Source: Alphaproteobacteria bacterium
GTDB taxonomy: Bacteria > Pseudomonadota > Alphaproteobacteria > Rickettsiales > UBA998
DNA: 64,000 nt
Assembly (NCBI GenBank): GCA_004292675.1
Contig: RDXO01000013.1
Span: 1-64,000, forward strand
Reading direction: 5' to 3'
Position 1 is the stretch's first letter; every line of letters starts with the position of its first letter. Below the pieces are notes generated by a model that made no database searches, was not told the origin of the DNA, and saw nothing but the letters and a program-made list of their open reading frames with translations. Position numbers and translations under genes: made by a program. Positions 8,283 to 16,986 of this stretch are shown here, piece after piece.

Positions 8283-8969
8283 ATGCCAGTTGATATAATT
8301 GTTTTTGGAGCTATTGCTGTATTTGTGCTGTTGCGCCTTTATGGCGTGTTGGGGCAGCCTATGGGGCATGATGATCGTCATGATCGTAGTCATTCCAATA
8401 AACCCAAAGATTCGCGTGATACGAGTTTTGATTTAGGGGGCAATGTTATTGAGCTTACGCCACGTGAATTAAAGCAATCTGACCCCAAAGAAGATGAATT
8501 TGCAAAAGAAGATCAATCGCTTAGTGCTGATGTGAGGGCGGGGGTGCAAGCGATACGCGCAGAAGAACGTAGTTTTCGCATGAAGCATTTTTTAGAAGGC
8601 GCATCTGCTGCATTTGACATGGTGATGGAATCCTTTAATAAGGGTGATCGTGAGACGTTACGCAATTTGCTTTCTGCAAGCCTCTATCAAGAATTCACCA
8701 AAGAGATGGATGAGCGCAGCAAACAAGAGAGCTATACCGAAACAACATTGGTATCGGTGGTTGAAGTTCTGCCGACAGATGTGACATTAGAGCAACGAAA
8801 GGCGCGTATTTCTGTGCGATTCATCACGGAACAGATTCATGTATTGCGCAATCGTGATGGTAGCACCTTAAAAGATTCCGCTTCTGCTATTGAACAAGTG
8901 GAAGATGTGTGGGTGTTTGAGCGCGATGTGCGTTCACAAAATCCGAATTGGAGCATTGTAGGCATTTGA
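8283..8969 (+). CDS. Tim44-like domain protein (TimA)
   Basis: 228 residues. One N-terminal helix (about 4-22) anchors it in the inner membrane; a charged, low-complexity linker (about 28-75) follows; the C-terminal 140 residues form a Tim44-like domain (FLEGASAAFDMVMESFNKGDRETLRNLL; closing WVFERDVRSQNPNWSIVGI). In alphaproteobacteria this protein sits beside secB and is thought to assist protein transport at the inner membrane, as a bacterial relative of mitochondrial Tim44. Its stop codon overlaps the mltA start (TGATG). Confidence 0.9.
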   Translation: MPVDIIVFGAIAVFVLLRLYGVLGQPMGHDDRHDRSHSNKPKDSRDTSFDLGGNVIELTPRELKQSDPKEDEFAKEDQSLSADVRAGVQAIRAEERSFRMKHFLEGASAAFDMVMESFNKGDRETLRNLLSASLYQEFTKEMDERSKQESYTETTLVSVVEVLPTDVTLEQRKARISVRFITEQIHVLRNRDGSTLKDSASAIEQVEDVWVFERDVRSQNPNWSIVGI

Positions 8970-10039
8970 TGCGTAAAAGAAATATTAGGCGCGGTGGTGC
9001 GTTGGTGCTTGCCATGAGTGTTTTTTTGATGTCGGTTCAATACGCCGTGGCGCAACCTCAGATGCAGGAAGTGCCATTTGCGCAGCTTCCTGCATGGTCT
9101 GCTGTGCAGGCGCAAGAAGGCTTTAAGGCGTGGCTGCATTCCTGTGGGCATTATCACGCGCATGGGGCGGGTATCTTTGGCAAAAGAGTCCCCTTGCAGC
9201 GATGGCAACGTGTCTGTGATCGTGCTAAGCGCACTCCGATAAGCGAAGCGCAACGCTTTTTTGAAGAAGAATTTATTGCCTATGCTTTGCGCTTGCCTCA
9301 TAGTGCAGAGGGCTTCATGACGGGCTATTACACACCGCATGTTGATGCGAGTGCTAGCCGTTCCGCTGCTTATCCCTATCCGATCTACCGCAAGCCCAAG
9401 ACGGATGCCCTGCGCACTGCTTATAGTCGCGCACAAATTAATGCGGGCGCACTGGCGGGAAAAGGGTTGGAACTATTGTGGGTAAACAATGAAGTGGATG
9501 CTTTTTTCCTGCATATTCAAGGTTCGGGTTATGCGCGTTTTGCTGATGGTACGTTGCGTAAACTGGTATTTGCGGGAAAAAATCAGCATCCCTATGTGGC
9601 GATTGGTCGTCAGTTTGTGCAAGAGGGCGTGGTGGATGCCAAGCATATGTCGATGCAATGGTTGAAAGCATGGCTTCATGCCCATCCGCAGCAAGCACGC
9701 AGCGTGATGGAGCGTAATCCTTCCTATATCTTTTTCGATGAGGCTTCCGCTTCAGAAGGGATTCGTGGTGCAGCGGGTACGCAACTTTCGCCCTATCATT
9801 CGGTGGCGGTTGACCCTGCCTATATGGATTATGGCATCCCGCTTTATATTGATGCGCAAGCCATGCCGAAACATGGTACGCATCAGGCTATGGCAATCAC
9901 GCAGGATACAGGCAGTGCCATTAAAGGGGCGTTGCGCTTGGATTATTATCTAGGCACAAGCGATGAAGCGGAGCAAATTGCTGGGGAATTAAAATCCCCC
10001 GTGCGCTTATTTGCTCTGTTGCCACGTGCGATGCGTTAA
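8969..10039 (+). CDS. mltA: Membrane-bound lytic murein transglycosylase A
   Basis: 356 residues from the ATG overlapping the Tim44-like stop. A signal sequence (basic MRKRNIRRGG followed by a hydrophobic stretch ending AVAQ) targets the periplasm. The MltA barrel motif GYYTPHVDAS (about 117-126) and the 3D-domain signature TQDTGSAIKGALRLDYYLG (about 310-328), containing the catalytic Asp, are both visible. It cleaves murein between MurNAc and GlcNAc, forming 1,6-anhydroMurNAc. No lipobox Cys is evident, so it may be soluble or anchored by the uncleaved helix. Confidence 0.92.
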   Translation: MRKRNIRRGGALVLAMSVFLMSVQYAVAQPQMQEVPFAQLPAWSAVQAQEGFKAWLHSCGHYHAHGAGIFGKRVPLQRWQRVCDRAKRTPISEAQRFFEEEFIAYALRLPHSAEGFMTGYYTPHVDASASRSAAYPYPIYRKPKTDALRTAYSRAQINAGALAGKGLELLWVNNEVDAFFLHIQGSGYARFADGTLRKLVFAGKNQHPYVAIGRQFVQEGVVDAKHMSMQWLKAWLHAHPQQARSVMERNPSYIFFDEASASEGIRGAAGTQLSPYHSVAVDPAYMDYGIPLYIDAQAMPKHGTHQAMAITQDTGSAIKGALRLDYYLGTSDEAEQIAGELKSPVRLFALLPRAMR

Positions 10040-10593
10040 ACTCCTCTGCCTTGTTGCTGTGTTTTCTCTTGAGCATGTGCGATTGGGGTAGTCGATTGTT
10101 CTGGATCGCACACCGCAACCTCTGCTTGGTTTAATGCGTTCTTTATAGAAGCAATATCAGGTTGTTCTAGGGAAGACATCGAGCGTAGGGGGGTGGAAAC
10201 ACTTTTTACTACTTTGTTTGCAACCTCGTGGCTTTGATCTGTCCATTCGGGTATGCTAAATGCAGGGCGTGAATTGAGGTAATTGCTTGCGTTCATCGTT
10301 TCTTTATCAAGAGTCGATGTCACCTGTTGAATCAGTGCGTTGACTCCTTGAGGTGCTGTTACATTCTGAGATTGTGATGTTCGATAGCGATCATCAAAGT
10401 CACTACGAGACATCGTTCCCTTATCAGCATAGGATACGTCAGGTGGATTGGATGATTGATGTATCTCAAAGACCCGAATACCACCTTGATGGGCAACGGC
10501 AATAAATTCGCTGCTGCGTTGCCCGAGTAAAGAGGCTTTTTTAAGATCGCCTGAGATGATCTGTACATTGTTGTTTTGTTGTGCTTGTTCCAT
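10036..10593 (-). CDS. Unrecognised Gln/Ser-rich soluble protein
   Basis: 185 residues from ATG at 10593 (a TTG at 10611 is in frame but less likely). No transmembrane segment and no known domain. The N-terminal 60 residues look folded (QIISGDLKKASLLGQ, then FIAVAHQGGIRVFEIH, which has beta-strand character); the rest is Ser/Gln/Asn-rich and probably disordered, ending EKTQQQGRGV. In composition its tail resembles those of the Pho-box set proteins, but I find no box upstream, only TATACT at about 10604-10609. Convergent with mltA, overlapping it by 4 nt. Confidence 0.6.
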   Translation of the reverse strand: MEQAQQNNNVQIISGDLKKASLLGQRSSEFIAVAHQGGIRVFEIHQSSNPPDVSYADKGTMSRSDFDDRYRTSQSQNVTAPQGVNALIQQVTSTLDKETMNASNYLNSRPAFSIPEWTDQSHEVANKVVKSVSTPLRSMSSLEQPDIASIKNALNQAEVAVCDPEQSTTPIAHAQEKTQQQGRGV

Positions 10594-10638
10594 GGAAATA
10601 AAGTATAGCAAATAATGGTTAGTTTTTGCTAAACAAAA

Positions 10639-11073
10639 TTAGATATGCAATGCTTCATAGCCCTGCGCATCAAGAAAACCTTGCAAAATATAGGCAGCGG
10701 CGAGTTTATCGACATGCTGCGCCCGTTTGGCGCGTGAGAGATCCGCCTCAAGCATCATGCGCTCCACGGCAGAGGTGGAGAGGCGTTCATCCCAAAAATG
10801 CACCATTAATCCTGTGGCGTGCGTCATGTTCCGTGCAAAAGCGCGAATGGATTGCACGCGACTTCCTGCGCTGCCATCCATATGTACGGGGAGTCCTACG
10901 ACCAATGCTTCGATGGTATAATCCGTGATGATACGCTTCATATGCTCAAGATCATGGGTGAATTTGGTGCGCCGCACTGTTTCAAGCGGGGTGGCGATAA
11001 TGCCCCGATCATCGCTGATGGCAAGACCAATGGTTTTTGTCCCCACATCGCATCCTAGATATTTTGTCATCAT
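10639..11073 (-). CDS. ruvX: YqgF-family Holliday-junction resolvase-like protein RuvX
   Basis: 144 residues from the ATG at 11073 (11070 and 11085 are alternatives). RNase H-like fold with LGCDVGTKTIGLAISD at the N-terminus, then ALVVGLPVHMDGSAG, FWDERLSTSAVE and a closing DKLAAAYILQGFLD. Family roles include pre-16S rRNA 5'-end maturation and a proposed resolvase activity. The start codons lie inside the Pho-box-like site serving the divergent gene at 11155. Confidence 0.93.
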   Translation of the reverse strand: MMTKYLGCDVGTKTIGLAISDDRGIIATPLETVRRTKFTHDLEHMKRIITDYTIEALVVGLPVHMDGSAGSRVQSIRAFARNMTHATGLMVHFWDERLSTSAVERMMLEADLSRAKRAQHVDKLAAAYILQGFLDAQGYEALHI

Positions 11074-11097
11074 ATTGTCATACAATAAGGCTATAAT
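11064..11097 (+). promoter_or_regulatory. Pho-box-like promoter for protein C
   Basis: TTGTCAT-CATA-TTGTCAT (11064-11081), 10-bp spacer, then a perfect TATAAT (11092-11097). This is the cleanest copy in the window. It overlaps the start of ruvX on the opposite strand. Confidence 0.75.
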
Positions 11098-11154
11098 TTA
11101 GGCAAGCTTTATGGTACAAACATATCAGAGTGGGTGCATAAGTTGGAGGCACAT

Positions 11155-12054
11155 ATGGTTGATGCAGTGGAATCGTCTCAGGAAGTGAAATCTCAGGAAG
11201 CAGATGCGCAAGGCGCGTTATCGGCTGAAAGAAAAGCGCGGCTTGAGGAGCTTTATGTTGACAAGGATGTGACGACGCAGAGAATTCAACGCATTCCGAC
11301 AACGCAAATTTATGATGGCGTGTTATTAGGCGTTGGTTTAGGGGGGGGGCTTTCCACTATAAGCTATCTTGCAGCGAATAAAGAGCATATTGCACGCGGG
11401 CTTTTAGAGGATGTGATCCTTAGCAAAGCCAAGGATGGTGCTGGTGGTGTTAATTGGGACGAAGTGTTCAAGAGAATACCAAAATGGTTGCAAGATGTAG
11501 TTCTAGATGTTGATGCGTTGAAAGCATTTGGTGAAAAACATACACAATTTGGAACGCCTCAAGGCATATACGCACAGCTTAAAGATTTAGTTTCTGCAGA
11601 CGACAAGGTGTTAAATTCGTTGTCGCAGCAAATTGTGAACGGGAATGAGAAAAGTATTGAAACACTCATGAATACGATAACAGGTGTGTTGGATGATGAG
11701 AGAAAATCGTTAGTAAGTGATGCTATTAAGAATATAAACACAAGTGTTAGTGATCTTAAAAAATCTCCTGTGATGCAAGCATTTGAAGGGCAAGCAGAAC
11801 AACAAATTAATAGCAATGTCATCACAAAATTGAAGCCTGTTCAGTGGGTGGGTGAAAATCTTGGTGGGGATTGGAAGCAAAAATTGGGGGCAGTTGCTGC
11901 GGTGACGCTCGTGACGACTGGTGCAGTGGTGATCGCTAATCAGATTATGAATCGCGGCAAAAAAGAAGAGCGTGCTGAGCTTAAATCGCATCTCCAAAGC
12001 CTCAATGAGCGTATTGCCAAAGAGCAAGATGAATTGGGAACTGTTACGCGCTAA
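11155..12054 (+). CDS. Pho-box set protein C: two-helix membrane protein
   Basis: 299 residues, no recognised family. GGAGG at 11145-11149 fixes the ATG at 11155. The first hydrophobic segment is Gly-rich (VLLGVGLGGGLSTISYLAA, about 52-70) and the second lies near the C-terminus (GAVAAVTLVTTGAVVIANQ, about 248-266). The 175 residues between them are mostly charged amphipathic helix. The C-terminal 30 residues (KKEERAELKSHLQSLNERI) look like a coiled coil. This layout, two helices with a long loop, could place the loop in the periplasm. Confidence 0.7.
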   Translation: MVDAVESSQEVKSQEADAQGALSAERKARLEELYVDKDVTTQRIQRIPTTQIYDGVLLGVGLGGGLSTISYLAANKEHIARGLLEDVILSKAKDGAGGVNWDEVFKRIPKWLQDVVLDVDALKAFGEKHTQFGTPQGIYAQLKDLVSADDKVLNSLSQQIVNGNEKSIETLMNTITGVLDDERKSLVSDAIKNINTSVSDLKKSPVMQAFEGQAEQQINSNVITKLKPVQWVGENLGGDWKQKLGAVAAVTLVTTGAVVIANQIMNRGKKEERAELKSHLQSLNERIAKEQDELGTVTR

Positions 12055-12101
12055 TGGGCGCGTGCGTGTTTTGGATGAGATAGATATTTCTGTGTAACTT
12101 C

Positions 12102-12332
12102 TTACCACCCTTCACATTATGTAAAAATTTCATGCTATGCATTCGGTTTTATGCTCCCCCGCCTGCGGGGGAGCCAGTGAAGCAAGGATTTCTCAAAAGA
12201 AATCCGATGCTGAACCGTGGGGGTGCATTCTATTCCCCCCACCCAATCATCTGCGGTTTTTCATTGAAAAACCTTGATTCTTGGACTCCCCCGCAAGCGG
12301 GAGAGTAAACCATTCATAGATCATGAGGGGTG
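12102..12332 (+). repeat. Interspersed repeat family 1, copy 2 (full length, reference copy)
   Basis: About 231 bp running from TTACCACCCTTCACATTATG to CATGAGGGGTG. It contains CTCCCCCGCC/GGCGGGGGAG-type palindromes at both flanks and GGATTTCTCAAAAGAAATCC and TTTTTCATTGAAAAA inside. The ends read CACCC...GGGTG, so they are short terminal inverted repeats. Between here and bamA (12333-12502) I see only a fragment of a second palindrome (GATACCCACCTTCGCGGGTATGACG, about 12343-12369) and AT-rich DNA that should hold the bamA promoter. Confidence 0.85.
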
Positions 12333-12502
12333 CTGAGATGTTATGGATACCCACCTTCGCGGGTATGACGTAACCCGCGACGCAAACAGAGATCATATCA
12401 TTGTTCAATGCTAGGCATCTTCGGCATAGCGTTGATTTTTTTATTGTCAATGGGCGCAAAGATTGGTACAACTCATATGTTCATTTACGGACTTAGGGTT
12501 TC

Positions 12503-14788
12503 ATGATAGCGCATCGAACAGCATCTTTTCTTTTACGTTGTGTCGCACTTGGTGCGATCACAGCTTTTCAACCTGCATATGCGTATGAAATTTTGAGTGC
12601 TGTATCCTTACAGAAAGTCTCGATTTCAGGCAATAAACGTGTCTCTACGGATGTGATTAAGCGTTATGCTGAATTAGATGACGATGGCGGAGTCACCGAA
12701 TCGCAAGTCAATGATGGCGTGAAAAAGCTCTACCGTACAGGCTTTTTCTCTGATGTGCGCGTCCTTACAAAGAATAATGGCATCGAAATGCGCGTCATGG
12801 AAAACCCTTCCATCAACCAAGTGATGTTTAAGGGGAATGATAAGCTCGAATCCAAAAAATTAGAGGGTGAAATCCAGTTGCGCCCGCGTGGAATTTACAC
12901 CAAGCCCCGCATTCAAGAAGATGTGGAACGCATTTTGAATCTTTATCGTCGTTCAGGGCGTTTTGCTGCAACGGTGACACCAAAAATTGAACCGCTGGAT
13001 CAAAATCGTGTGAATGTGGTCTTTGAGATTACTGAAGGCAGCGTCACACGTATTGGGCATATCGAGTTTATCGGTAATAAATATTTTGATGATAGCACGC
13101 TCAAAAGCGTGATCAATACCTCGACGGAATGCTGGTATTGCGTCATGAGCGAAAATGATACCTATGATCCTGATCGCGTGGCGTATGATCAAGAATTATT
13201 GCGCCGTTTCTATATGAATCAAGGCTTTGCTGATTTTACAGTGAAGTCAGTGAGTTCAGAGCTTAGCCCAGAAAATGATGCGTTTTTCTTGACGATCGTT
13301 GTGGATGAGGGTGTGCGCTATACGGTGAATAAGGTCGCGTTCAATAGCGATATTCCCGATGCGCAGATGAAAGATTTGACAAAAACCATCCCGTTTGCGC
13401 AGGATCAGTTGTATAACGCGTCCGCCGTAGAAGATTCGATTGATAAATTGATTGATGATTTAGGGAATAAAGGCTTTGCGTTTGTGAACATTGAGCCTGA
13501 ATTGAAGCGTCATGAAAATAAGACGTTGGATATTACCTATAATGTCAAAGAAGGTGAGCGTGTTTATATTGAGCGGATCAATATTGAGGGCAATGTCCGC
13601 ACGCTTGATGGGGTGATTCGTCGTGAGTTCCGTTTGGTGGAAGGTGATCCGTACAGCACCTCAAAATTGCAGCGTTCGGAACAAAGATTGCGCAATCTTG
13701 GCTTCTTTGATGATGTGAGTATCACCACGAAGCGCGGGCGCACCCCTGATCGTGTTGTCATTGATGTGGCCGTCAAAGAGCGTTCTACGGGTGAAGTGAG
13801 CGTTGGGGCGGGATTTTCGACAGCGGATGGATTGCTTGCTGATTTTGGTGTGCGTGAGCGCAATTTACTCGGACGCGGGCAAGATTTACGCCTTCGTACC
13901 ATGATTGCAACACAGCGTGAACAATTTGATGTTGGCTTTACAGAGCCGCATTTTCTTGGACGTGATGTTTCGGCAGGCTTTGACCTCTTTCGACTTACGC
14001 AGGATTTACGGCAAGAAAGCTCCTTTGATCGTCAATCGAACGGGGGGAGGTTACGCTTTGGGTATGGCTTGACGGAAAATCTACGCCAAGAACTCTATTA
14101 TTCCTATTTGGATAATTCTGTATCGAATATCTCACCCTTTGCATCGCGTTTTATCCGTGATCAGTCGGGGCAGAATACCACATCGCTTGTGGGGCAATCG
14201 CTTATTTTAGATATGCTGGATAACCGCCTCACGCCCACTAAGGGTTATTTGGTGCGTGCCGATCTTGATTTTGCGGGAATCGGTGGGGATTCGCAATTTA
14301 TTCGCCCAGAACTTCGTAGTGCCTATTATTACACGCCGTATGAGCAATGGACGTTTATGTTCGCAGGGTCGGGTGGGTATGTTCACGCGCTTAATGATGG
14401 CATTCGTATTCAAGATCGCTTCTATTTAGGGGGGCGTGAGATTCGTGGATTTAACAATGCGGGTATCGGCCCTCGTGATGGCACTACGCGTGATGCGCTT
14501 GGGGGTAATGCTTATTATACCGCTACGGCAGAGTTGCTCTTTCCGCTTGGATTGCCTGAAGACCTTGGCTTTAAGGGGGCGGTATTTACGGATATAGGAT
14601 CATTGTTTGGCATTGATGAAACGGGTTCTGAAGTGCGTGATAGCAGTAAGCCACGCGGAGCAGCGGGGCTTGGTATTGCGTGGAACTCACCTTTTGGTCC
14701 TGTGCGCTTGGATTTTGCGCGGGCGTTCTTGAAAGAACAATATGACGAAACGCAAACTTTCCGTATTGGTTTTGGTTCACGTTTCTAG
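12503..14788 (+). CDS. bamA: Outer-membrane protein assembly factor BamA
   Basis: 761 residues, standard length. A signal peptide (about 1-27, ending AYAYE) is followed by five POTRA domains (about 33-430; each with the G-N-xx-x-S/D-xx-h pattern) and a 16-strand C-terminal barrel ending in IGFGSRF with the terminal Phe of outer-membrane proteins. It folds and inserts outer-membrane beta-barrels with BamD and other lipoproteins. The conserved loop-6 motif shows as FYLGGREIRGF (about 645-655; VRGF in many homologues). rseP, its frequent upstream neighbour, is absent here. Confidence 0.97.
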   Translation: MIAHRTASFLLRCVALGAITAFQPAYAYEILSAVSLQKVSISGNKRVSTDVIKRYAELDDDGGVTESQVNDGVKKLYRTGFFSDVRVLTKNNGIEMRVMENPSINQVMFKGNDKLESKKLEGEIQLRPRGIYTKPRIQEDVERILNLYRRSGRFAATVTPKIEPLDQNRVNVVFEITEGSVTRIGHIEFIGNKYFDDSTLKSVINTSTECWYCVMSENDTYDPDRVAYDQELLRRFYMNQGFADFTVKSVSSELSPENDAFFLTIVVDEGVRYTVNKVAFNSDIPDAQMKDLTKTIPFAQDQLYNASAVEDSIDKLIDDLGNKGFAFVNIEPELKRHENKTLDITYNVKEGERVYIERINIEGNVRTLDGVIRREFRLVEGDPYSTSKLQRSEQRLRNLGFFDDVSITTKRGRTPDRVVIDVAVKERSTGEVSVGAGFSTADGLLADFGVRERNLLGRGQDLRLRTMIATQREQFDVGFTEPHFLGRDVSAGFDLFRLTQDLRQESSFDRQSNGGRLRFGYGLTENLRQELYYSYLDNSVSNISPFASRFIRDQSGQNTTSLVGQSLILDMLDNRLTPTKGYLVRADLDFAGIGGDSQFIRPELRSAYYYTPYEQWTFMFAGSGGYVHALNDGIRIQDRFYLGGREIRGFNNAGIGPRDGTTRDALGGNAYYTATAELLFPLGLPEDLGFKGAVFTDIGSLFGIDETGSEVRDSSKPRGAAGLGIAWNSPFGPVRLDFARAFLKEQYDETQTFRIGFGSRF

Positions 14789-14803
14789 CATCTGAGGGTT
14801 CGT

Positions 14804-15316
14804 ATGATAGAATTTATGGCATTGCTGACTCAACCATCCTCACTTTGGTTGCTTGCTGCCGCTGTGATGATGGCACTGGAAGCGATGGGACTTAATGGTA
14901 TTGGTGTGTTGTTTGGGGGCATTGCCGCCTTTGTGGTGGGTGTGCTGATTGAACTGGGTGTGATTGATGCTGATGCAACCTTGGCGCAATGGGCGGTATG
15001 GTTTGCCCTCACTACCATCATAGGTTGGGCATTGTATAAACCGCTTAAGCGTTTTCGCTCCAACACCCAAGACAAAGATCAATTTAATAATATTGTCGGT
15101 ACGCAGGCGCGTGTTGCATCGGGTGGATTGATGGTAGGTAAGCAGGGCAAAGTACATTGGTCGGGTACGACGATGGGAGCGCAAATTGATCCGTCATCCT
15201 CGCAAGAGGCGTTCTTGGAAGGGGATATGGTGGAAATTATAGCTCTCAAGGGCAATCAATTATTAGTTGCGCCCTTAGGAAGCTATGCAGCTAGAATACG
15301 CAGGGATGAGGAGTAG
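14804..15316 (+). CDS. NfeD-like membrane protein
   Basis: 170 residues with three or four N-terminal hydrophobic segments (about 12-90) and a C-terminal OB-fold-like domain (about 105-165; VGTQARVASGG, GKVHWSGTTMGAQ, EGDMVEIIALKGNQLLVAP). This is the short NfeD1b type, whose genes normally sit next to an SPFH/stomatin gene, as here (5-nt gap). The pair is thought to organise membrane microdomains. Confidence 0.88.
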   Translation: MIEFMALLTQPSSLWLLAAAVMMALEAMGLNGIGVLFGGIAAFVVGVLIELGVIDADATLAQWAVWFALTTIIGWALYKPLKRFRSNTQDKDQFNNIVGTQARVASGGLMVGKQGKVHWSGTTMGAQIDPSSSQEAFLEGDMVEIIALKGNQLLVAPLGSYAARIRRDEE

Positions 15317-15321
15317 GGAAT

Positions 15322-16260
15322 ATGATAGGCATTTTTTTAAGTTTTGCATTTATTGTGGTGCTTTTTGTCTATAAAGGGATCAAGATTGTACCACAGCAAC
15401 AAGCATGGATTGTAGAAAAATTAGGGCGTTTTGATCGTAAACTTGAACCGGGTTTGCAATATCTTATCCCGTTTATTGATAAGGTAGCCTACCGCCATTC
15501 ATTGAAAGAATATGCCCACGATATACAAGAGCAAACCGCTATTACACGTGATAACGTATCTTTGATCATTGATGGGGTGATTTATTTGCGTATTATTGAC
15601 CCTGTGCAAGCATCCTATGGGGTATCCGATCCGATCTTCGCCGTGACGCAACTTGCCCAAACAACCATGCGTTCAGAAATTGGTAAACTCACCTTGGATC
15701 AATCCTTTGAGGAGCGCGAAGCACTTAATACGAATATCGTCAACGCCATTAATGATGCTGCTCAAACATGGGGCGTGCAATGTATGCGTTATGAAATTAA
15801 GAATATTAACCCGCCAGCAAGCGTATTAAAAGCCATGGAAACACAGGTGGCAGCAGAGCGCAAGAAGCGTGCGGAGATTCTGGAGTCAGAAGGAAGCCGT
15901 CAAGCGAAAATCAACATTGCAGAAGCGGAAAAACGTCAGGTTGAACTTGCCTCAGAAGCTGCAAAGATTGATCAAATTAATCGTGCCGAAGGGGAAGCTG
16001 CTGCTATTCTTTCTGTTGCAGAAGCGAACGCTCAGGGGATTGCGATGGTAGCGCAAGCTATTTTGCAAGAAGGTGGCAAAGAGGCGGTATCCTTGAAAGT
16101 GGCGGAGCAATATGTTGCTTCTTTTGGTAAAATAGCAAAAGAAAGCACCACCATCTTGTTGCCTGCTAATGCGGGAGATGCAGGTTCGATGGTCGCACAA
16201 GCACTTGGAGTGTTTGATGCTATTCGTCACCAAAAGGGTGGGAGCAATACGGCACTATAG
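15322..16260 (+). CDS. SPFH/stomatin-family membrane protein (QmcA-like)
   Basis: 312 residues: one N-terminal helix (about 2-20), a band-7 domain beginning VPQQQAWIVEKLGRFDRKLEPGLQ, and a long Ala/Glu-rich coiled coil (about 180-250; AEAEKRQVELASEAAKIDQINRAEGEAAAIL). Forms membrane-associated oligomers that modulate proteases such as FtsH or define lipid microdomains. Cotranscribed with the NfeD-like gene. Repeat family 2 begins 6 nt after the stop. Confidence 0.93.
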   Translation: MIGIFLSFAFIVVLFVYKGIKIVPQQQAWIVEKLGRFDRKLEPGLQYLIPFIDKVAYRHSLKEYAHDIQEQTAITRDNVSLIIDGVIYLRIIDPVQASYGVSDPIFAVTQLAQTTMRSEIGKLTLDQSFEEREALNTNIVNAINDAAQTWGVQCMRYEIKNINPPASVLKAMETQVAAERKKRAEILESEGSRQAKINIAEAEKRQVELASEAAKIDQINRAEGEAAAILSVAEANAQGIAMVAQAILQEGGKEAVSLKVAEQYVASFGKIAKESTTILLPANAGDAGSMVAQALGVFDAIRHQKGGSNTAL

Positions 16261-16266
16261 AAAAAG

Positions 16267-16394
16267 CTATAGTGCTTCCATTATATAATTACCGATCAAT
16301 CGGCAATTATATAATGGTAAAAGCACTATAAATCATAGTGTTATAGTCGTTCTTTGACATAAAAAATGAGTAATTTTTTTGTCAAACGACTATA
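16267..16394 (-). repeat. Interspersed repeat family 2, copy 2 (reversed)
   Basis: Same bipartite unit as 418-544 but in opposite order: CTATAGTGCTTCCATTATAT...ATGGTAAAAGCACTATA, then TATAGTCGTTCTTTGACAT...GTCAAACGACTATA. It starts directly after the SPFH stop codon, so its first hairpin would be transcribed at the end of that mRNA. Confidence 0.8.
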
Positions 16395-16420
16395 AATTTT
16401 GCTCAAAAGAATAATTTTTC

Positions 16421-16448
16421 TTGTGATTCGTCATGAAGATGGTATAAT
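16421..16448 (+). promoter_or_regulatory. Putative sigma-70 promoter for the 81-aa membrane protein
   Basis: TTGTGA (16421-16426), 16-bp spacer, TATAAT (16443-16448), 33 bp before the ATG at 16482. The spacer contains GTCAT, but I do not see paired half-sites as in the Pho-box-like promoters. Confidence 0.4.
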
Positions 16449-16481
16449 TGAGTCTTACCCTATTCTTTTGTGTTCATTTTT

Positions 16482-16727
16482 ATGTTCAGCAACCGATTTT
16501 TCTCGTACAGTGCTGCATTCTTCTTTCTAGTAATGCAGTGCGGTTTTGCAGGCTCTCTTTTTTTTGAAGAGCAAGAAAAGCGTGACCTAAGCATATTGCT
16601 TGGGATAATATCTTCGGTACTGTCTGTAGTATCTGCTACAACTGCCGTTGCGCTCACGATTAATGAATCAGAGCAACAAAAGAAACTAGAAGAGGAACGT
16701 GAAGTTCGGCATGATAGCCACAAATAG
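16482..16727 (+). CDS. Small membrane protein of unknown function (81 aa)
   Basis: Start at ATG 16482. The first 27 residues form a signal-anchor or signal peptide (MFSNRFFSYSAAFFFLVMQCG). A second helix spans about 36-58 (ILLGIISSVLSVVSATTAVAL), and the tail is highly charged (ESEQQKKLEEEREVRHDSHK). No ribosome site is obvious. The upstream -10/-35 pair and the intact frame support a real gene. No family recognised. Confidence 0.45.
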   Translation: MFSNRFFSYSAAFFFLVMQCGFAGSLFFEEQEKRDLSILLGIISSVLSVVSATTAVALTINESEQQKKLEEEREVRHDSHK

Positions 16728-16753
16728 CGTTTTTCGTTCTTGGTAACGCCAAG

Positions 16754-16874
16754 ATATAATCATTTCACGTCAAGGACTTGAATCCTTGACGTGAAATTAA
16801 GGGTGTATCTTACCTAAAAATACTCATCGTTTCCACATTTCGATACTACGCATCTTCATGTGCGATGAGTATAT
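16754..16874 (+). repeat. Interspersed repeat family 4, copy 1
   Basis: About 120 bp with two hairpins: TTTCACGTCAAGGA...TCCTTGACGTGAAA and ATACTCATCG...CGATGAGTAT (10-bp stem), separated by GGGTGTATCTTA. A near-identical unit lies at 53104-53223. Both copies follow the end of a gene, and both lie before the next gene in the same direction. Confidence 0.75.
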
Positions 16875-16880
16875 AACGGG

Positions 16881-16922
16881 TTAACTTTACAATGATACAT
16901 TTATATTGTGTCGTAAAGTTAA
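16881..16922 (+). promoter_or_regulatory. Inverted repeat upstream of tsaB
   Basis: TTAACTTTAC (16881-16890) is answered by its exact reverse complement GTAAAGTTAA (16913-16922), with ACAAT/ATTGT partly extending the symmetry inside. It could be an RNA hairpin or an operator; no T-tract follows, so it is not a standard terminator. Confidence 0.4.
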
Positions 16923-16986
16923 TCTGCTATAGTAATAGTACAGGATAAGAACATTCTTTGAACAACTATTATACTAAGGCGGACTC

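Noticed and set aside
10593-10640. Ninth Pho-box-like site before the Gln/Ser-rich gene at 10593
   Set aside because: There is a TATACT, but the bases where the box should be do not form two TTGTCAT-like repeats.
16421-16448. Pho-box-like site before the 81-aa membrane protein
   Set aside because: GTCAT occurs once, at the wrong distance from the TATAAT; an ordinary -35/-10 pair explains the region better.
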